Assembly (NCBI GenBank): GCA_040218145.1
Contig: JAVJQK010000071.1
Location: 62,001 to 126,000, forward strand
Reading direction: 5' to 3'
Length of the DNA stretch: 64,000 nt
From: Sandaracinaceae bacterium
GTDB taxonomy: Bacteria > Myxococcota_A > Polyangia > Polyangiales > Sandaracinaceae
The notes beneath the pieces are model-generated. The model saw only the letters and a list, made by a program, of their open reading frames with translations, made no database searches and was not told the DNA's origin. The stretch's first letter is position 1; each line of letters begins with the position of its first letter. A program made the translations under genes and the position numbers. Below are positions 42,308 to 50,378 of the stretch, one piece after another.

Positions 42308-43056
42308 GCGAGGCGATCCAGCGCGCGGCGCGGCGCCTCGAGGAGCGCCGTGACGTAGGGATCGGCGGGGGCCTCGGCGAGCTCGCGCGGGGTGCCGACC
42401 TGGAGCAGCGCGCCCTCCCGCAAGACCGCGATGCGGTCGCCGAGGGTGAGCGCCTCCAGCACGTCGTGCGTGACGAAGACGCAGGTGAGCCCGAGCGCGT
42501 CCTTGAGCGTGAGCAGCTCGGATTGCAATTGCTCACGCGTGATCGGGTCGAGCGCGCCGAAGGGCTCGTCGAAGAGCACCACCTCGGGCTCGGCCGCGAG
42601 CGCGCGCGCCACCCCGACCCGCTGTCGCTGCCCGCCGCTCAGGGCGTCCGGGAGGCGATGCGCGTAGTCGGCGTAGGGCAGCGCGACCCGCGCGAGCAGA
42701 TCCTCGACGCGCGCCGTCGTGCGCTCCTCTGGCCAGCCGAGCAGCCTTGGCGTGACGCCGACGTTCTCCGCCACCGTCATGTGGGGGAAGAGCCCGATCG
42801 CCTGGAAGCAGTAGCCGACGCGCCGCCGCAGGACGTGGGGCTCGAGGGAGCGCACGTCCTCTCCCCGCAGACGCACCTCTCCCGCGCTCGGCGTGACCAG
42901 CGCGTTGATGCACTCCAGCGTCGTCGTCTTGCCGCTGCCGGAGCCGCCGAGGAGCATGAGCAGCTCGCCCTCGCGCACCGAGAGCGTGAGGTCATGAACC
43001 GCGACGACGTCCCCGAAGCGAACGGTGAGCGCGTCGAGCTCGATCGCGTCAGGCAT
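42304..43056 (-). CDS. ABC transporter ATPase (OpuCA/ProV type, without CBS tail)
   Basis: 250 residues from ATG 43056. Powers the adjacent permease-binding protein. Walker A LLGGSGSGKTTTLECIN, Q-loop GYCFQAIGLFPHMTV, signature LSGGQRQRVGVARALA, Walker B PEVVLFDEPFGALD, H-loop FVTHDVLEAL. At 250 residues it lacks the C-terminal CBS domains that sense ionic strength in OpuA/OpuCA, so osmotic gating by that route is not expected. It overlaps the dehydrogenase stop by 8 bp. Confidence 0.94.
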   Translation of the reverse strand: MPDAIELDALTVRFGDVVAVHDLTLSVREGELLMLLGGSGSGKTTTLECINALVTPSAGEVRLRGEDVRSLEPHVLRRRVGYCFQAIGLFPHMTVAENVGVTPRLLGWPEERTTARVEDLLARVALPYADYAHRLPDALSGGQRQRVGVARALAAEPEVVLFDEPFGALDPITREQLQSELLTLKDALGLTCVFVTHDVLEALTLGDRIAVLREGALLQVGTPRELAEAPADPYVTALLEAPRRALDRLA

Positions 43057-44002
43057 CACAGACGAGCTGCACCTTGCGCACGCCGCGCTCTGCCGCCTTC
43101 TCGAGCGCTCGCACGCCGTCCGCGAGCGCGAAGCTGTCCTCGATGAGCGGCGTCGGGTCCACGCGCCCGCCATGGAGCGCGCGCAGCGCGGGCGCGAACG
43201 GCCCGCAGCGGGAGCCCACGACGGTGATCTCGTCGATGACCAGCGGCGCCGCGTCGAGCTCGAGCTTGCCGTGGTAGGTGCTCTTGAGGACCAGCGTGCC
43301 GCGCGGTCGGAGCAGGGCGCGCGCCCGCTCGAAGCCCGCCGCGGAGCCGGTCGCCTCGACCACCACGTCGAAGTCTCCCGCCACGTCGTCGGCCGCGAGC
43401 GCGGTCCGGATCCCCAGCGGCGCGAGGCGCTCGAGCTTGTGCGCGTGGCGGCCGATCACCACCACCTCGGCCCCCGTCTGAAGGAGCACCATGGCGATCA
43501 GCGAGCCGAGCTTCCCGTCGCCGAGGATGGCCACGCGGTCGGTGGGCGCGATGTGGAGCTGCTCCAGGATCTCGTACGCCGCGGCGAGCGGCTCGGCGAA
43601 GACGGCGAGCGCGTCCGAGAGCCCGTCGGGGACGCGGTGCAGGTTGCGGAGCGGCAGCGTGAGGTACTCGGCGAAGCAGCCGTCTTTGCCGAGGATGCCC
43701 ATCACGGTCCGCGTCGCGCAGTGTCGGCCGAGCCCGCGGAGACATCGCTCGCACGCGCCGCACGCGAGGTTGATCTCGCCCGTCACGCGCGCGCCCACCC
43801 AGCCGCGCTCGGTCGCGCCGACGACCTCGCCCACCAGCTCGTGGCCCAGGGTGCCCTCGAATCCCATGTAGCCCCTGACGATCTCGAGGTCGGTCGAGCA
43901 GATCCCCGCGCGCCGGACGCGGATGAGCGCCTCGTCGTCGGCGGGCTCGGGTACGTCGACGTCCACCACCTCCGGGACGCCGAAGAATCGCAAGGCCTTC
44001 AT
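43049..44002 (-). CDS. Zinc-dependent medium-chain dehydrogenase
   Basis: 317 residues. NAD(P)-dependent alcohol/polyol dehydrogenase of the MDR family. Catalytic zinc ligands Cys35 (GICSTDLE), His54-Glu55 (GHELVGEV) and the structural zinc site C81/C84/C87/C95 (CGACERCLRGLGRHC); Rossmann loop ILGDGKLGSLIAM. It is slightly short for the family (~340-350). First gene of a three-gene overlapping operon with the ATPase and permease, so it may act on the imported compound (for example oxidising choline- or carnitine-type alcohols), but MDR sequence does not show this. Confidence 0.9.
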   Translation of the reverse strand: MKALRFFGVPEVVDVDVPEPADDEALIRVRRAGICSTDLEIVRGYMGFEGTLGHELVGEVVGATERGWVGARVTGEINLACGACERCLRGLGRHCATRTVMGILGKDGCFAEYLTLPLRNLHRVPDGLSDALAVFAEPLAAAYEILEQLHIAPTDRVAILGDGKLGSLIAMVLLQTGAEVVVIGRHAHKLERLAPLGIRTALAADDVAGDFDVVVEATGSAAGFERARALLRPRGTLVLKSTYHGKLELDAAPLVIDEITVVGSRCGPFAPALRALHGGRVDPTPLIEDSFALADGVRALEKAAERGVRKVQLVCDA

Positions 44003-44027
44003 GCGCGGGAGGGTAGCGCGGACGGGC

Positions 44028-45275
44028 TCAGAGCGGGTCGGCGTCGCGGTGGCCCAGCAACAGCCCGTAGAGGATCTCGGCCGGGTCCTCGAGGTGTTCG
44101 GTGCTCATCTCGAGGTGCAGGTGCGCGGCGCTGCGCTGCATGCCGGTGCGCCCCACGCTGCCGATCGAGCCGCCCGCCTCCACGTGATCGCCGTACGCCA
44201 CGTCGACCCGCTCGAGGTGCATGTAGCAGTGGCGCACCGAGTGGAGCCCCTCGCGCTGCGTGCGCACGCAGACGTACCGGCCGCCGGCGCCCAGCGTGTC
44301 GTCGTCGATCGCCTCGAACGCCGCCTGCCCGCGCAGCTGGCGGTGGTTCTGTCCGCCCGGGAGATCCACCCCCGCGAACACCACCAGCCCACCCGCGATC
44401 GCGCGGACCGGCTCGCCGGGGAGGCTCTCGAGATCCACGCCGCGGTGATGGCGCGATCCGCCGTCGCGCTCGCTGCCGATCCAGCTCGAGATCACGCGCG
44501 GGCATCCGTCGAGCGGGCAGCCGAAGGTAAGCCCGCCCCAATGCACCGGTCGCGCGCCGTCGTGGGCGCCGTAGTACTCCAGGATGCGGCGCCGCTCGAG
44601 CAGGATGCGGTCCTCCTGCCGGTCGCTCCGCACGCGATCCCCCCAGAGCCAGTGCGAGATGAAGTGGCGGTGCGGCGCCTGCTCGAAGTGCGCGTCGACC
44701 GTCTCGTGCTGCTCTTTCCACAGATGCAGCAGCGCGGCCGCGAAGTAGATGTTCGGCTCGGGTGAGCCCAGCCGCGGCCCGTTGAAGGGGAACGCGTCGA
44801 CCGTCTCCTCGCGCTCGACCCACCGATCGTTCTCCCGCACGCGGTAGCTCAGGGTGCCGCGCCGCAGGTTCTCCCAGTACATGCGCGTGTCGATCAGGGT
44901 CAGCCCCGTGCCCGAGCCGCGGTCTCCGTTCTCCGCGTCGGCCCGGCAGCGCCCCTCCCGGTAGACGAGCGCCGCGACGAGGAAGGGGTCCACGTCGAAG
45001 GTCGCGGCGTGCTCGAGGATCCAGCCGGCGTAGCGCTCCGAGCGGCGCTGCGGCATCCAGCCGCAGATCTCGCGCAGCGCCGCGGCCAGCCGGTCCCGGT
45101 CGACCTGGGCGGGGCTCTCCGGCTCGGGCGGCCAGTCCGCGATCGCCACGCGCGCCTGCGCGATCCGGTTCGGCCTCGGCATCGCGCGGCGCCGCGCGTA
45201 CCACGGCGGTCGCTCGTTCCCCATGAGCAGCATGCTCAGGCACATGAGGATCAGGACCGGCCAGCGCGCGCGCAT
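44028..45275 (-). CDS. Exported protein with lysozyme-like and M23 metallopeptidase domains
   Basis: 415 residues from ATG 45275; signal/anchor MRARWPVLILMCLSMLLMGN. An N-terminal helical domain with ATFDVDPFLVAALVYREGRC resembles the soluble transglycosylase fold near its catalytic Glu. The C-terminal part is a LytM/M23 endopeptidase: HHRGVDLESLPGEPVRAIAG holds H-x3-D (first zinc ligands), GGRYVCVRTQ, and AHLHLEMS gives H-x-H. All zinc ligands are present, so it probably cuts peptidoglycan cross-links. A bifunctional wall hydrolase is suggested, the N-terminal activity being less certain. Located divergently from purH. Confidence 0.82.
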   Translation of the reverse strand: MRARWPVLILMCLSMLLMGNERPPWYARRRAMPRPNRIAQARVAIADWPPEPESPAQVDRDRLAAALREICGWMPQRRSERYAGWILEHAATFDVDPFLVAALVYREGRCRADAENGDRGSGTGLTLIDTRMYWENLRRGTLSYRVRENDRWVEREETVDAFPFNGPRLGSPEPNIYFAAALLHLWKEQHETVDAHFEQAPHRHFISHWLWGDRVRSDRQEDRILLERRRILEYYGAHDGARPVHWGGLTFGCPLDGCPRVISSWIGSERDGGSRHHRGVDLESLPGEPVRAIAGGLVVFAGVDLPGGQNHRQLRGQAAFEAIDDDTLGAGGRYVCVRTQREGLHSVRHCYMHLERVDVAYGDHVEAGGSIGSVGRTGMQRSAAHLHLEMSTEHLEDPAEILYGLLLGHRDADPL

Positions 45276-45424
45276 CGAACGGTCACGATGATGCCGGCGC
45301 GCCGCAAGCGTCAAGAACGCGGCGCTCGGCGTTGACGCTCGCCGGTGCCGGCGGTACTTCCACCGCGACCCCTGTTCGACCTCGTTCGACCCCCGTGTTC
45401 TCCGCGGGGACCCGGAGGATTCGC

Positions 45425-46984
45425 GTGGCACGCATTCGCACCGCTCTCATCTCGGTCTCGGACAAGCGCGGGATCATCGACCTGGCGCGCGCGCTGGTCG
45501 ACGCCGGCGTCGAGATCCTCTCCACCGGAGGCACGGCCCGCTCGATGCGCGGCGCCGACGTGCCGGTGACCGATGTCTCCGCGTACACGCAGTCGCCCGA
45601 GGTCATGGACGGCCGGGTCAAGACGCTCCATCCGCGCGTGCACGGCGGCATCCTCATGCGCGACACCATCGGGGACCGCACCCAGCTGACCGAGCTCGGC
45701 GGCAAGCCAATCGATCTCGTCGTGGTCAACCTCTACCCGTTCGAGGAGACGGTCGCGCGCGACGCGGGGCACGAGGAGATCATCGAGAACATCGACATCG
45801 GCGGCCCGTCGATGATCCGCTCCGCCGCGAAGAACCACGCGCGCGTCACGGTGGTGGTCGACCCGGACGACTACGAGAAGGTGATGGAGGCGGCCAAGAG
45901 CGAGGAGGGCCCGTCGCTCGAGCTGCGCACGCGGCTGGCGCAGAAGGCGTTCAGTCACACCGCCGCCTACGACGCGGCCATCGCCCGCTACCTGACCTCG
46001 CGGGATCCGGATGGAACCACGCACACCTTCCCCGGCACCCTCGCGCTGACGTTCGAGAAGGTCTACGACCTCCGCTACGGCGAGAACCCGCACCAGAAGG
46101 GCGCCTTCTATCTCGAGCACAACGCGCGGGCGGGCACGCTCTCGCGGGCCGACTCGCTCGGCGCGGGCGGCAAGGAGCTGAGCTTCAACAACCTCGTCGA
46201 CGTCGACGCGGCGCTCGAGGCCGTGCGCGAGTTCGAGCGGCCGGCGGCGGTGGTCGTCAAGCACACCAACCCGTGCGGCGTCGCGGTCAAGGAGACCCTC
46301 GCCGAGGCCTACCACGCCGCGCGCGAGGCCGACGCGCTGAGCGCGTTCGGGGGCATCGTCGCGCTGAACCGCACGGTGGACGACGAGACGGCGCAGAAGC
46401 TGAAGGAGACCTTCATCGAGTGCGTCGTGGCGCCGGGCTTCTCCGAGGCGGCGCTCGAGCTGCTCCGAAAGAAGAAGAACCTGCGGCTGATCGCGACGGG
46501 CGAGTGGCTCGACGCCGACTACGCGGACCTGACCTTCAAGCGCATCGGGGGCGGCCTCGCGGTGCACGAGCGCGACGCGACCGGTCCGGGCGAGGCGCGG
46601 GCGGGGAAGGTCGTGACGAAGCGCGCGCCGACCGACGACGAGATGGCGGCGATGGACTTCGCGTGGCGCGTCTGCAAGCACGTGAAGTCCAACGCGATCG
46701 TCTTCGCGAAGAGGGATCACACCGTCGGCGTCGGCGCGGGTCAGATGAGCCGCGTGGTCGCGGTGGAGCTCGCGGCCAAGAAGGCGGGCGAGCTCGCGAA
46801 GGGCGCGGTCATGGCGTCCGACGCGTTCTTCCCCTTCCCCGACGGGGTCGAAGCCGCGGTCGCGGCGGGCATCACGGCGGTGGTCCAGCCCGGAGGCTCG
46901 AAGAAGGACGACGAGGTCATCGCCGCCGCCGACGCGGCCGGGATCGCGATGGTCATGACGGGGCACCGCCACTTCCGGCATTGA
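45425..46984 (+). CDS. purH: Bifunctional AICAR transformylase / IMP cyclohydrolase
   Basis: 519 residues (E. coli 529). Last two steps of IMP synthesis. IMP cyclohydrolase part: [49 protein letters not shown]. Transformylase part: [26 protein letters not shown], and [20 protein letters not shown] with [14 protein letters not shown]. Start GTG 45425 is supported by GGAGG at 45414-45418 and by the family start; an upstream in-frame start would add ~31 unrelated residues. Confidence 0.97.
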   Translation: MARIRTALISVSDKRGIIDLARALVDAGVEILSTGGTARSMRGADVPVTDVSAYTQSPEVMDGRVKTLHPRVHGGILMRDTIGDRTQLTELGGKPIDLVVVNLYPFEETVARDAGHEEIIENIDIGGPSMIRSAAKNHARVTVVVDPDDYEKVMEAAKSEEGPSLELRTRLAQKAFSHTAAYDAAIARYLTSRDPDGTTHTFPGTLALTFEKVYDLRYGENPHQKGAFYLEHNARAGTLSRADSLGAGGKELSFNNLVDVDAALEAVREFERPAAVVVKHTNPCGVAVKETLAEAYHAAREADALSAFGGIVALNRTVDDETAQKLKETFIECVVAPGFSEAALELLRKKKNLRLIATGEWLDADYADLTFKRIGGGLAVHERDATGPGEARAGKVVTKRAPTDDEMAAMDFAWRVCKHVKSNAIVFAKRDHTVGVGAGQMSRVVAVELAAKKAGELAKGAVMASDAFFPFPDGVEAAVAAGITAVVQPGGSKKDDEVIAAADAAGIAMVMTGHRHFRH

Positions 46985-46998
46985 TCGCGGAGAGGCCC

Positions 46999-48849
46999 CT
47001 ACGTGGCTCGAGCGTCGGGCGCCAGCGCCTGGACGCGGGACAGGAGCTGCGCCTCGGTGAAGGGCTTCTGGAGCAGCTCCACGTCCGCGCGGAGGATGCC
47101 CTGCTCGATCATCGAGCCCTCGAGGTAGCCGCTCATGAAGAGCACCGGGAGCTCGGGCGCGCGCTCGTGAAGTCGCTCCGCCAGCTCCGCGCCGCCCAGG
47201 CCGGGCATGATCACGTCGCAGACCATGACGTCCGCCTCGGCGCCGATGTCCTCGGCCTGCTCGGCGGCGCGGACGGGGTCGGCGAGGGCGCGCACCTTCG
47301 CCCCCGCGGCGGTCAGCAGGCGGGTCACCAGCCCCCGCACCATGTCGTCGTCCTCCACGAGCAGCACCCGCAGGCCCTCGAGCCTGACGCGCTCGCGCTG
47401 CGGCGCCCGCAGCGGCACCGGCGCCTCGTCGATGCGCGGGAAGAGGCAGCGAATGGTCGTGCCGACTCCGGGCTCGCTGTAGATGCGGATGGCGCCCCCC
47501 GACCGCTCCATGATCGAGTTGACCGAGCTGAGCCCGAGGCCGGTCCCGCGCGCCAGGCCCTTCGTGCTGAAGAACGGCTCCAGGGCGCGCGAGAGGGTCT
47601 CCGCGTCCATGCCGCAGCCGGTGTCGCTCACGACGAGCTCGACGTGCGGCCCCACGGCGAGCCCCTCGTAGTGGCTGCGCGCGGCCTCGTCGAGGTCGAC
47701 GCAGGCGGTTCGGATCGTGACCGTCCCGCCGGGCGCCATGGCGTCGCGCGCGTTGAGCACGAGGTTGATCAGGACCTGCTCGATCTGTGACGCGTCCACC
47801 CGGACCGTCGCGGCCTCGCCGCCCAGCTCGACGTCGAGCTCTCGATGCTCCCCCAGGATCTTGCGCAGCATGCTCCCCGCGTCCGCGACCAGCGCGTCGA
47901 GGTCGGCGGGCTTCGGGTCGAAGACCTGCTGGCGCCCGAAGGCCAGCAGCTGCCGGGTGAGCCGAGCCGAGCGCTCCGCCGCGCGCAGGATCTCCTGCGC
48001 CAGCTCGGGGTGCTCCTCCGGGGGGACCACCTCGTCGGCGATCAGGGCCGCGTAGCCGTCGATGACGGTGAGGTAGTTGTTGAAGTCGTGCGCGATCGCG
48101 CCCGAGATGGCCCCCACCGTCTCCATCTTCTGGGCGCGGAGCATCTGGTCGCGGGTCTCGCTCAGGGCGCGGTTGCTCTCCTCGAGCTCGGCGAGGCTCC
48201 GGTCGGCGACCCTGAAAGCGGCGTCGATGCGGCGAGCGGCGTAGCCGAGGAGCAGCCCGAGGGTGACCAGGGCGACGCTGTTGGCGCGGGCCACGTCCCA
48301 CTCGGTCTGCCCCGACCCGGGGCTCGGGAGCATGTTGACGCCGTCCCAAGCCGCGAAGCCGACGAGCACGGCGCATCCGAAGACCGCCGCCAGCACCGCG
48401 GCCGGGCCCCCGGCCAGGACGCCCGCGGCGACGACGAGCACGTAGAATCCCCCGAGCGTGGGCGCCAGCTCGGGCCCACCGAGGACGAGGTGCAGGGTCA
48501 CCGCCACGCACCCGAAGCCCACGATCAGCACCGACCCCACCCGGGCCGCACCGCGGCGGGCCGCCACCATGCACCCGACGCTCACGAGGGCCATGCTGCT
48601 CGCGACCGCGAGCCGCGCCGCCCCCCAGTCGTTGATCCACGTGACGATCACCCAGACCACGCAGCCCACGGCCACGGTGGCGGACAGGCCGTAGAGGGTG
48701 CTCGCGCGCCGCTGGCGCTCTCGGTCGCCGAACGCGGGCGGGCCAATGATGTCGCGCCACTGCACAGCCCCAGTTGGGATCGATCTTCGGACCCTGTCAA
48801 AGCGGGCATCTCGAAGCGGACGCGACGTGGCCCAGCCGGTCGCGCCCAT
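46999..48849 (-). CDS. Membrane hybrid sensor histidine kinase
   Basis: 616 residues from ATG 48849 (other in-frame choices include GTG 48765). Five to six membrane helices (~52-205) form an integral sensor. A short coiled region leads to HisKA with His254 in GAIAHDFNNYLTVIDGYAAL, the NtrB/PAS-hybrid 'HDFNN' type. HATPase: QVLINLVLNARDAM, VVSDTGCGMD, ARGTGLGLSSVNSIM. Receiver domain (~492-616) with LLVEDDD, phosphoacceptor Asp545 (VCDVIMPG) and QKPF. It is convergent with purH, 14 bp apart. The signal is unknown. Confidence 0.9.
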   Translation of the reverse strand: MGATGWATSRPLRDARFDRVRRSIPTGAVQWRDIIGPPAFGDRERQRRASTLYGLSATVAVGCVVWVIVTWINDWGAARLAVASSMALVSVGCMVAARRGAARVGSVLIVGFGCVAVTLHLVLGGPELAPTLGGFYVLVVAAGVLAGGPAAVLAAVFGCAVLVGFAAWDGVNMLPSPGSGQTEWDVARANSVALVTLGLLLGYAARRIDAAFRVADRSLAELEESNRALSETRDQMLRAQKMETVGAISGAIAHDFNNYLTVIDGYAALIADEVVPPEEHPELAQEILRAAERSARLTRQLLAFGRQQVFDPKPADLDALVADAGSMLRKILGEHRELDVELGGEAATVRVDASQIEQVLINLVLNARDAMAPGGTVTIRTACVDLDEAARSHYEGLAVGPHVELVVSDTGCGMDAETLSRALEPFFSTKGLARGTGLGLSSVNSIMERSGGAIRIYSEPGVGTTIRCLFPRIDEAPVPLRAPQRERVRLEGLRVLLVEDDDMVRGLVTRLLTAAGAKVRALADPVRAAEQAEDIGAEADVMVCDVIMPGLGGAELAERLHERAPELPVLFMSGYLEGSMIEQGILRADVELLQKPFTEAQLLSRVQALAPDARAT

Positions 48850-48987
48850 ATGCGTTTCCAGCCGTGAGCATCGTGTGTACGCGTGCAGACCTCCAGTGAA
48901 CACGTAGTGTCGGATTCCTCCGCGCTCGCCTTCGCGCGGCGTTGGATCGCGACTTGCGGAGACCCTCCTCGACCAGGAGGTGAAGCG

Positions 48988-49248
48988 ATGAGCACGCGTA
49001 CGACGAACACCGCCGCGTGGCGGTTCCAGGTGTGGGTCTCGTTCGTTCTGTCGAGCGGACTGACGGCGATGGGGATCGCCTATTTGCCTGCGGATCTGTG
49101 GACGAAGGGGTTCATGGCGATGGGGCTGCTCTTCACGGTCGGCTCGTGCTTCAGCCTGGCCAAGACGCTGCGCGACGACCACGAGGTGGAGCGCCGCGAG
49201 CCGCGCGAGACCCCCGAGCGCGTCGGACCCTTCCGCACCGCGGCGTAG
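48988..49248 (+). CDS. YiaA/YiaB-type two-helix inner membrane protein
   Basis: 86 residues from ATG 48988, with AGGAGG at 48975-48980 as a strong ribosome site. Two membrane helices: QVWVSFVLSSGLTAMGIAYL and GFMAMGLLFTVGSCFSLAKT, followed by the conserved RDDHE, matching the YiaAB two-helix domain (W..f..s…GL…kgf…lf…s.f.LaKt.RD). Function unknown. The tail is charged. Confidence 0.82.
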   Translation: MSTRTTNTAAWRFQVWVSFVLSSGLTAMGIAYLPADLWTKGFMAMGLLFTVGSCFSLAKTLRDDHEVERREPRETPERVGPFRTAA

Positions 49249-49274
49249 TACCGGCGCGATTCACTCGCGTGGGG

Positions 49275-49297
49275 GGAGGGGCTGGGACAGCCCCTCC
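49275..49297 (+). terminator. Hairpin after the YiaA-like gene
   Basis: GGAGGGGCT / AGCCCCTCC gives a 9-bp stem with loop GGGAC, 27 bp after the stop at 49248. What follows is A-rich, not T-rich, on the plus strand. A tandem 9-mer GCGAGTACT occurs twice further on (49349-49366); nothing else is recognisable up to 49424. Confidence 0.5.
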
Positions 49298-49424
49298 AAG
49301 AAAGAAAGGTAGGACTCGCGTGCCCGAAAGACGGAACGGATTCGGGCCGCGAGTACTGCGAGTACTACCTCTACGACAGCGTCGACCAAGGAACGATCGG
49401 AGGGGCCGGTCACGTAGTACGAAC

Positions 49425-50372
49425 ATGCGCACCCTCATCGCCCTCCTGCTCGTCCTGTCGTCCGCGGGTTGCGACCGCGACGGTCCCCCGCCTCCGCCCG
49501 AGGCGCGGCCTCGCGTCGTCGCGGTGGACTGGATGGGCCGCGGCGCGATCTACGCGGCCACGGTGACGGGTGAGCGGAGCGGGCTGACCGGCGTGCGCTA
49601 CGCGGACGGCGAGCGCGAGTGGGTGGAGCCGTCTCGCGTCCGGCCGTGGCCCAACCTGCACGGCCGGTCGGTGTCGGTGTGGTCGCGTGGGGCGGCGCGG
49701 CCCGCGCAGGTGGTGGAGGAGCGCGCGGGGCTCCTCCACGTTCGCTTCGCGGAGGGAGGCGACAGCTGGGTCTCGCTCGACATGCTCTACGCGCTCGACG
49801 CCTCGGCTCCGACCTCGACGCCAGAGGCGACGCCCACCTTCCCGGCGCGTCCGCCCGTGCAGGGCGTCTCCGTGCGGCCCGGCGACCACGTGCTCGCCTA
49901 CTGGGTCAGCGCCGGAGAGGTGAGCCGCAGCCGGCCCTACGTCTGTGAGGTGGCCTCGGTGGGCGAGGAGGGCGTCGCCCTTCGCTACCTCGAGGACGGC
50001 TCGGAGGCGACGGTCACCGCGGCGGAGATCCTGCGGGTGCTCGAGCCGGTCGCCTCGACCGAGCGGGGGCGGCGCCACTGGCTCGCCGACCCGGCCCCGG
50101 TCGGGACCGTGCTCGAGCGGCGAGGGGAGCTGACCAAGCTGCGGGTGGGCGCGCAGGAGCGCTGGGTCGAGGCGCCGCGCCTGCTCGAGCCGGCCGATCC
50201 GTTCCCCGCCTCGCAGCTCCACTCCGGCGCGCGCGTGACCGCGCTCTGGAACGGCGAGAGCCTCTACCACGCGACGGTCGTCTCCGTCGCGGGCGGACAG
50301 GTCACGCTGCGCTGGCACGACGGCAGCGAGGCGAGCGCCGTGCCCCTCTCGGACGTCGTCGAGGTCTGGTAG
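49425..50372 (+). CDS. Lipoprotein made of tandem Tudor/Agenet-like SH3-barrel repeats
   Basis: 315 residues from ATG 49425. Signal MRTLIALLLVLSSAGC (lipobox SAGC). The mature protein has about five small beta-barrel units with the pattern V.A.W.G...Y.A.V....G...V.Y.DG....V....: AVDWMGRGAIYAATVTGERS with VRYADGEREWV; VSVWSRGAARPAQVVEE with VRFAEGGDSWV; VLAYWVSAGEV with LRYLEDGSEATV; VGTVLERRGELTKLRVGAQE; VTALWNGESLYHATVVSVAG with LRWHDGSEASAV. This resembles eukaryotic Tudor/Agenet domains, which read methylated residues, but an outer-membrane lipoprotein would bind something else. Aromatic residues in each unit could form a cage. Function unknown. Confidence 0.7.
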   Translation: MRTLIALLLVLSSAGCDRDGPPPPPEARPRVVAVDWMGRGAIYAATVTGERSGLTGVRYADGEREWVEPSRVRPWPNLHGRSVSVWSRGAARPAQVVEERAGLLHVRFAEGGDSWVSLDMLYALDASAPTSTPEATPTFPARPPVQGVSVRPGDHVLAYWVSAGEVSRSRPYVCEVASVGEEGVALRYLEDGSEATVTAAEILRVLEPVASTERGRRHWLADPAPVGTVLERRGELTKLRVGAQERWVEAPRLLEPADPFPASQLHSGARVTALWNGESLYHATVVSVAGGQVTLRWHDGSEASAVPLSDVVEVW

Positions 50373-50378
50373 GCGCGA

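Noticed and set aside
45311-48760. A 1149-codon minus-strand frame
   Set aside because: It is antisense to purH and an alternative frame of the hybrid kinase; both have strong family motifs.
49249-49424. Possible small peptide in the gap after the YiaA-like gene (frame with REYCEYYLYDSVDQ)
   Set aside because: No start codon with a promoter or ribosome site could be placed, and the frame runs on into the next gene's sequence out of register.
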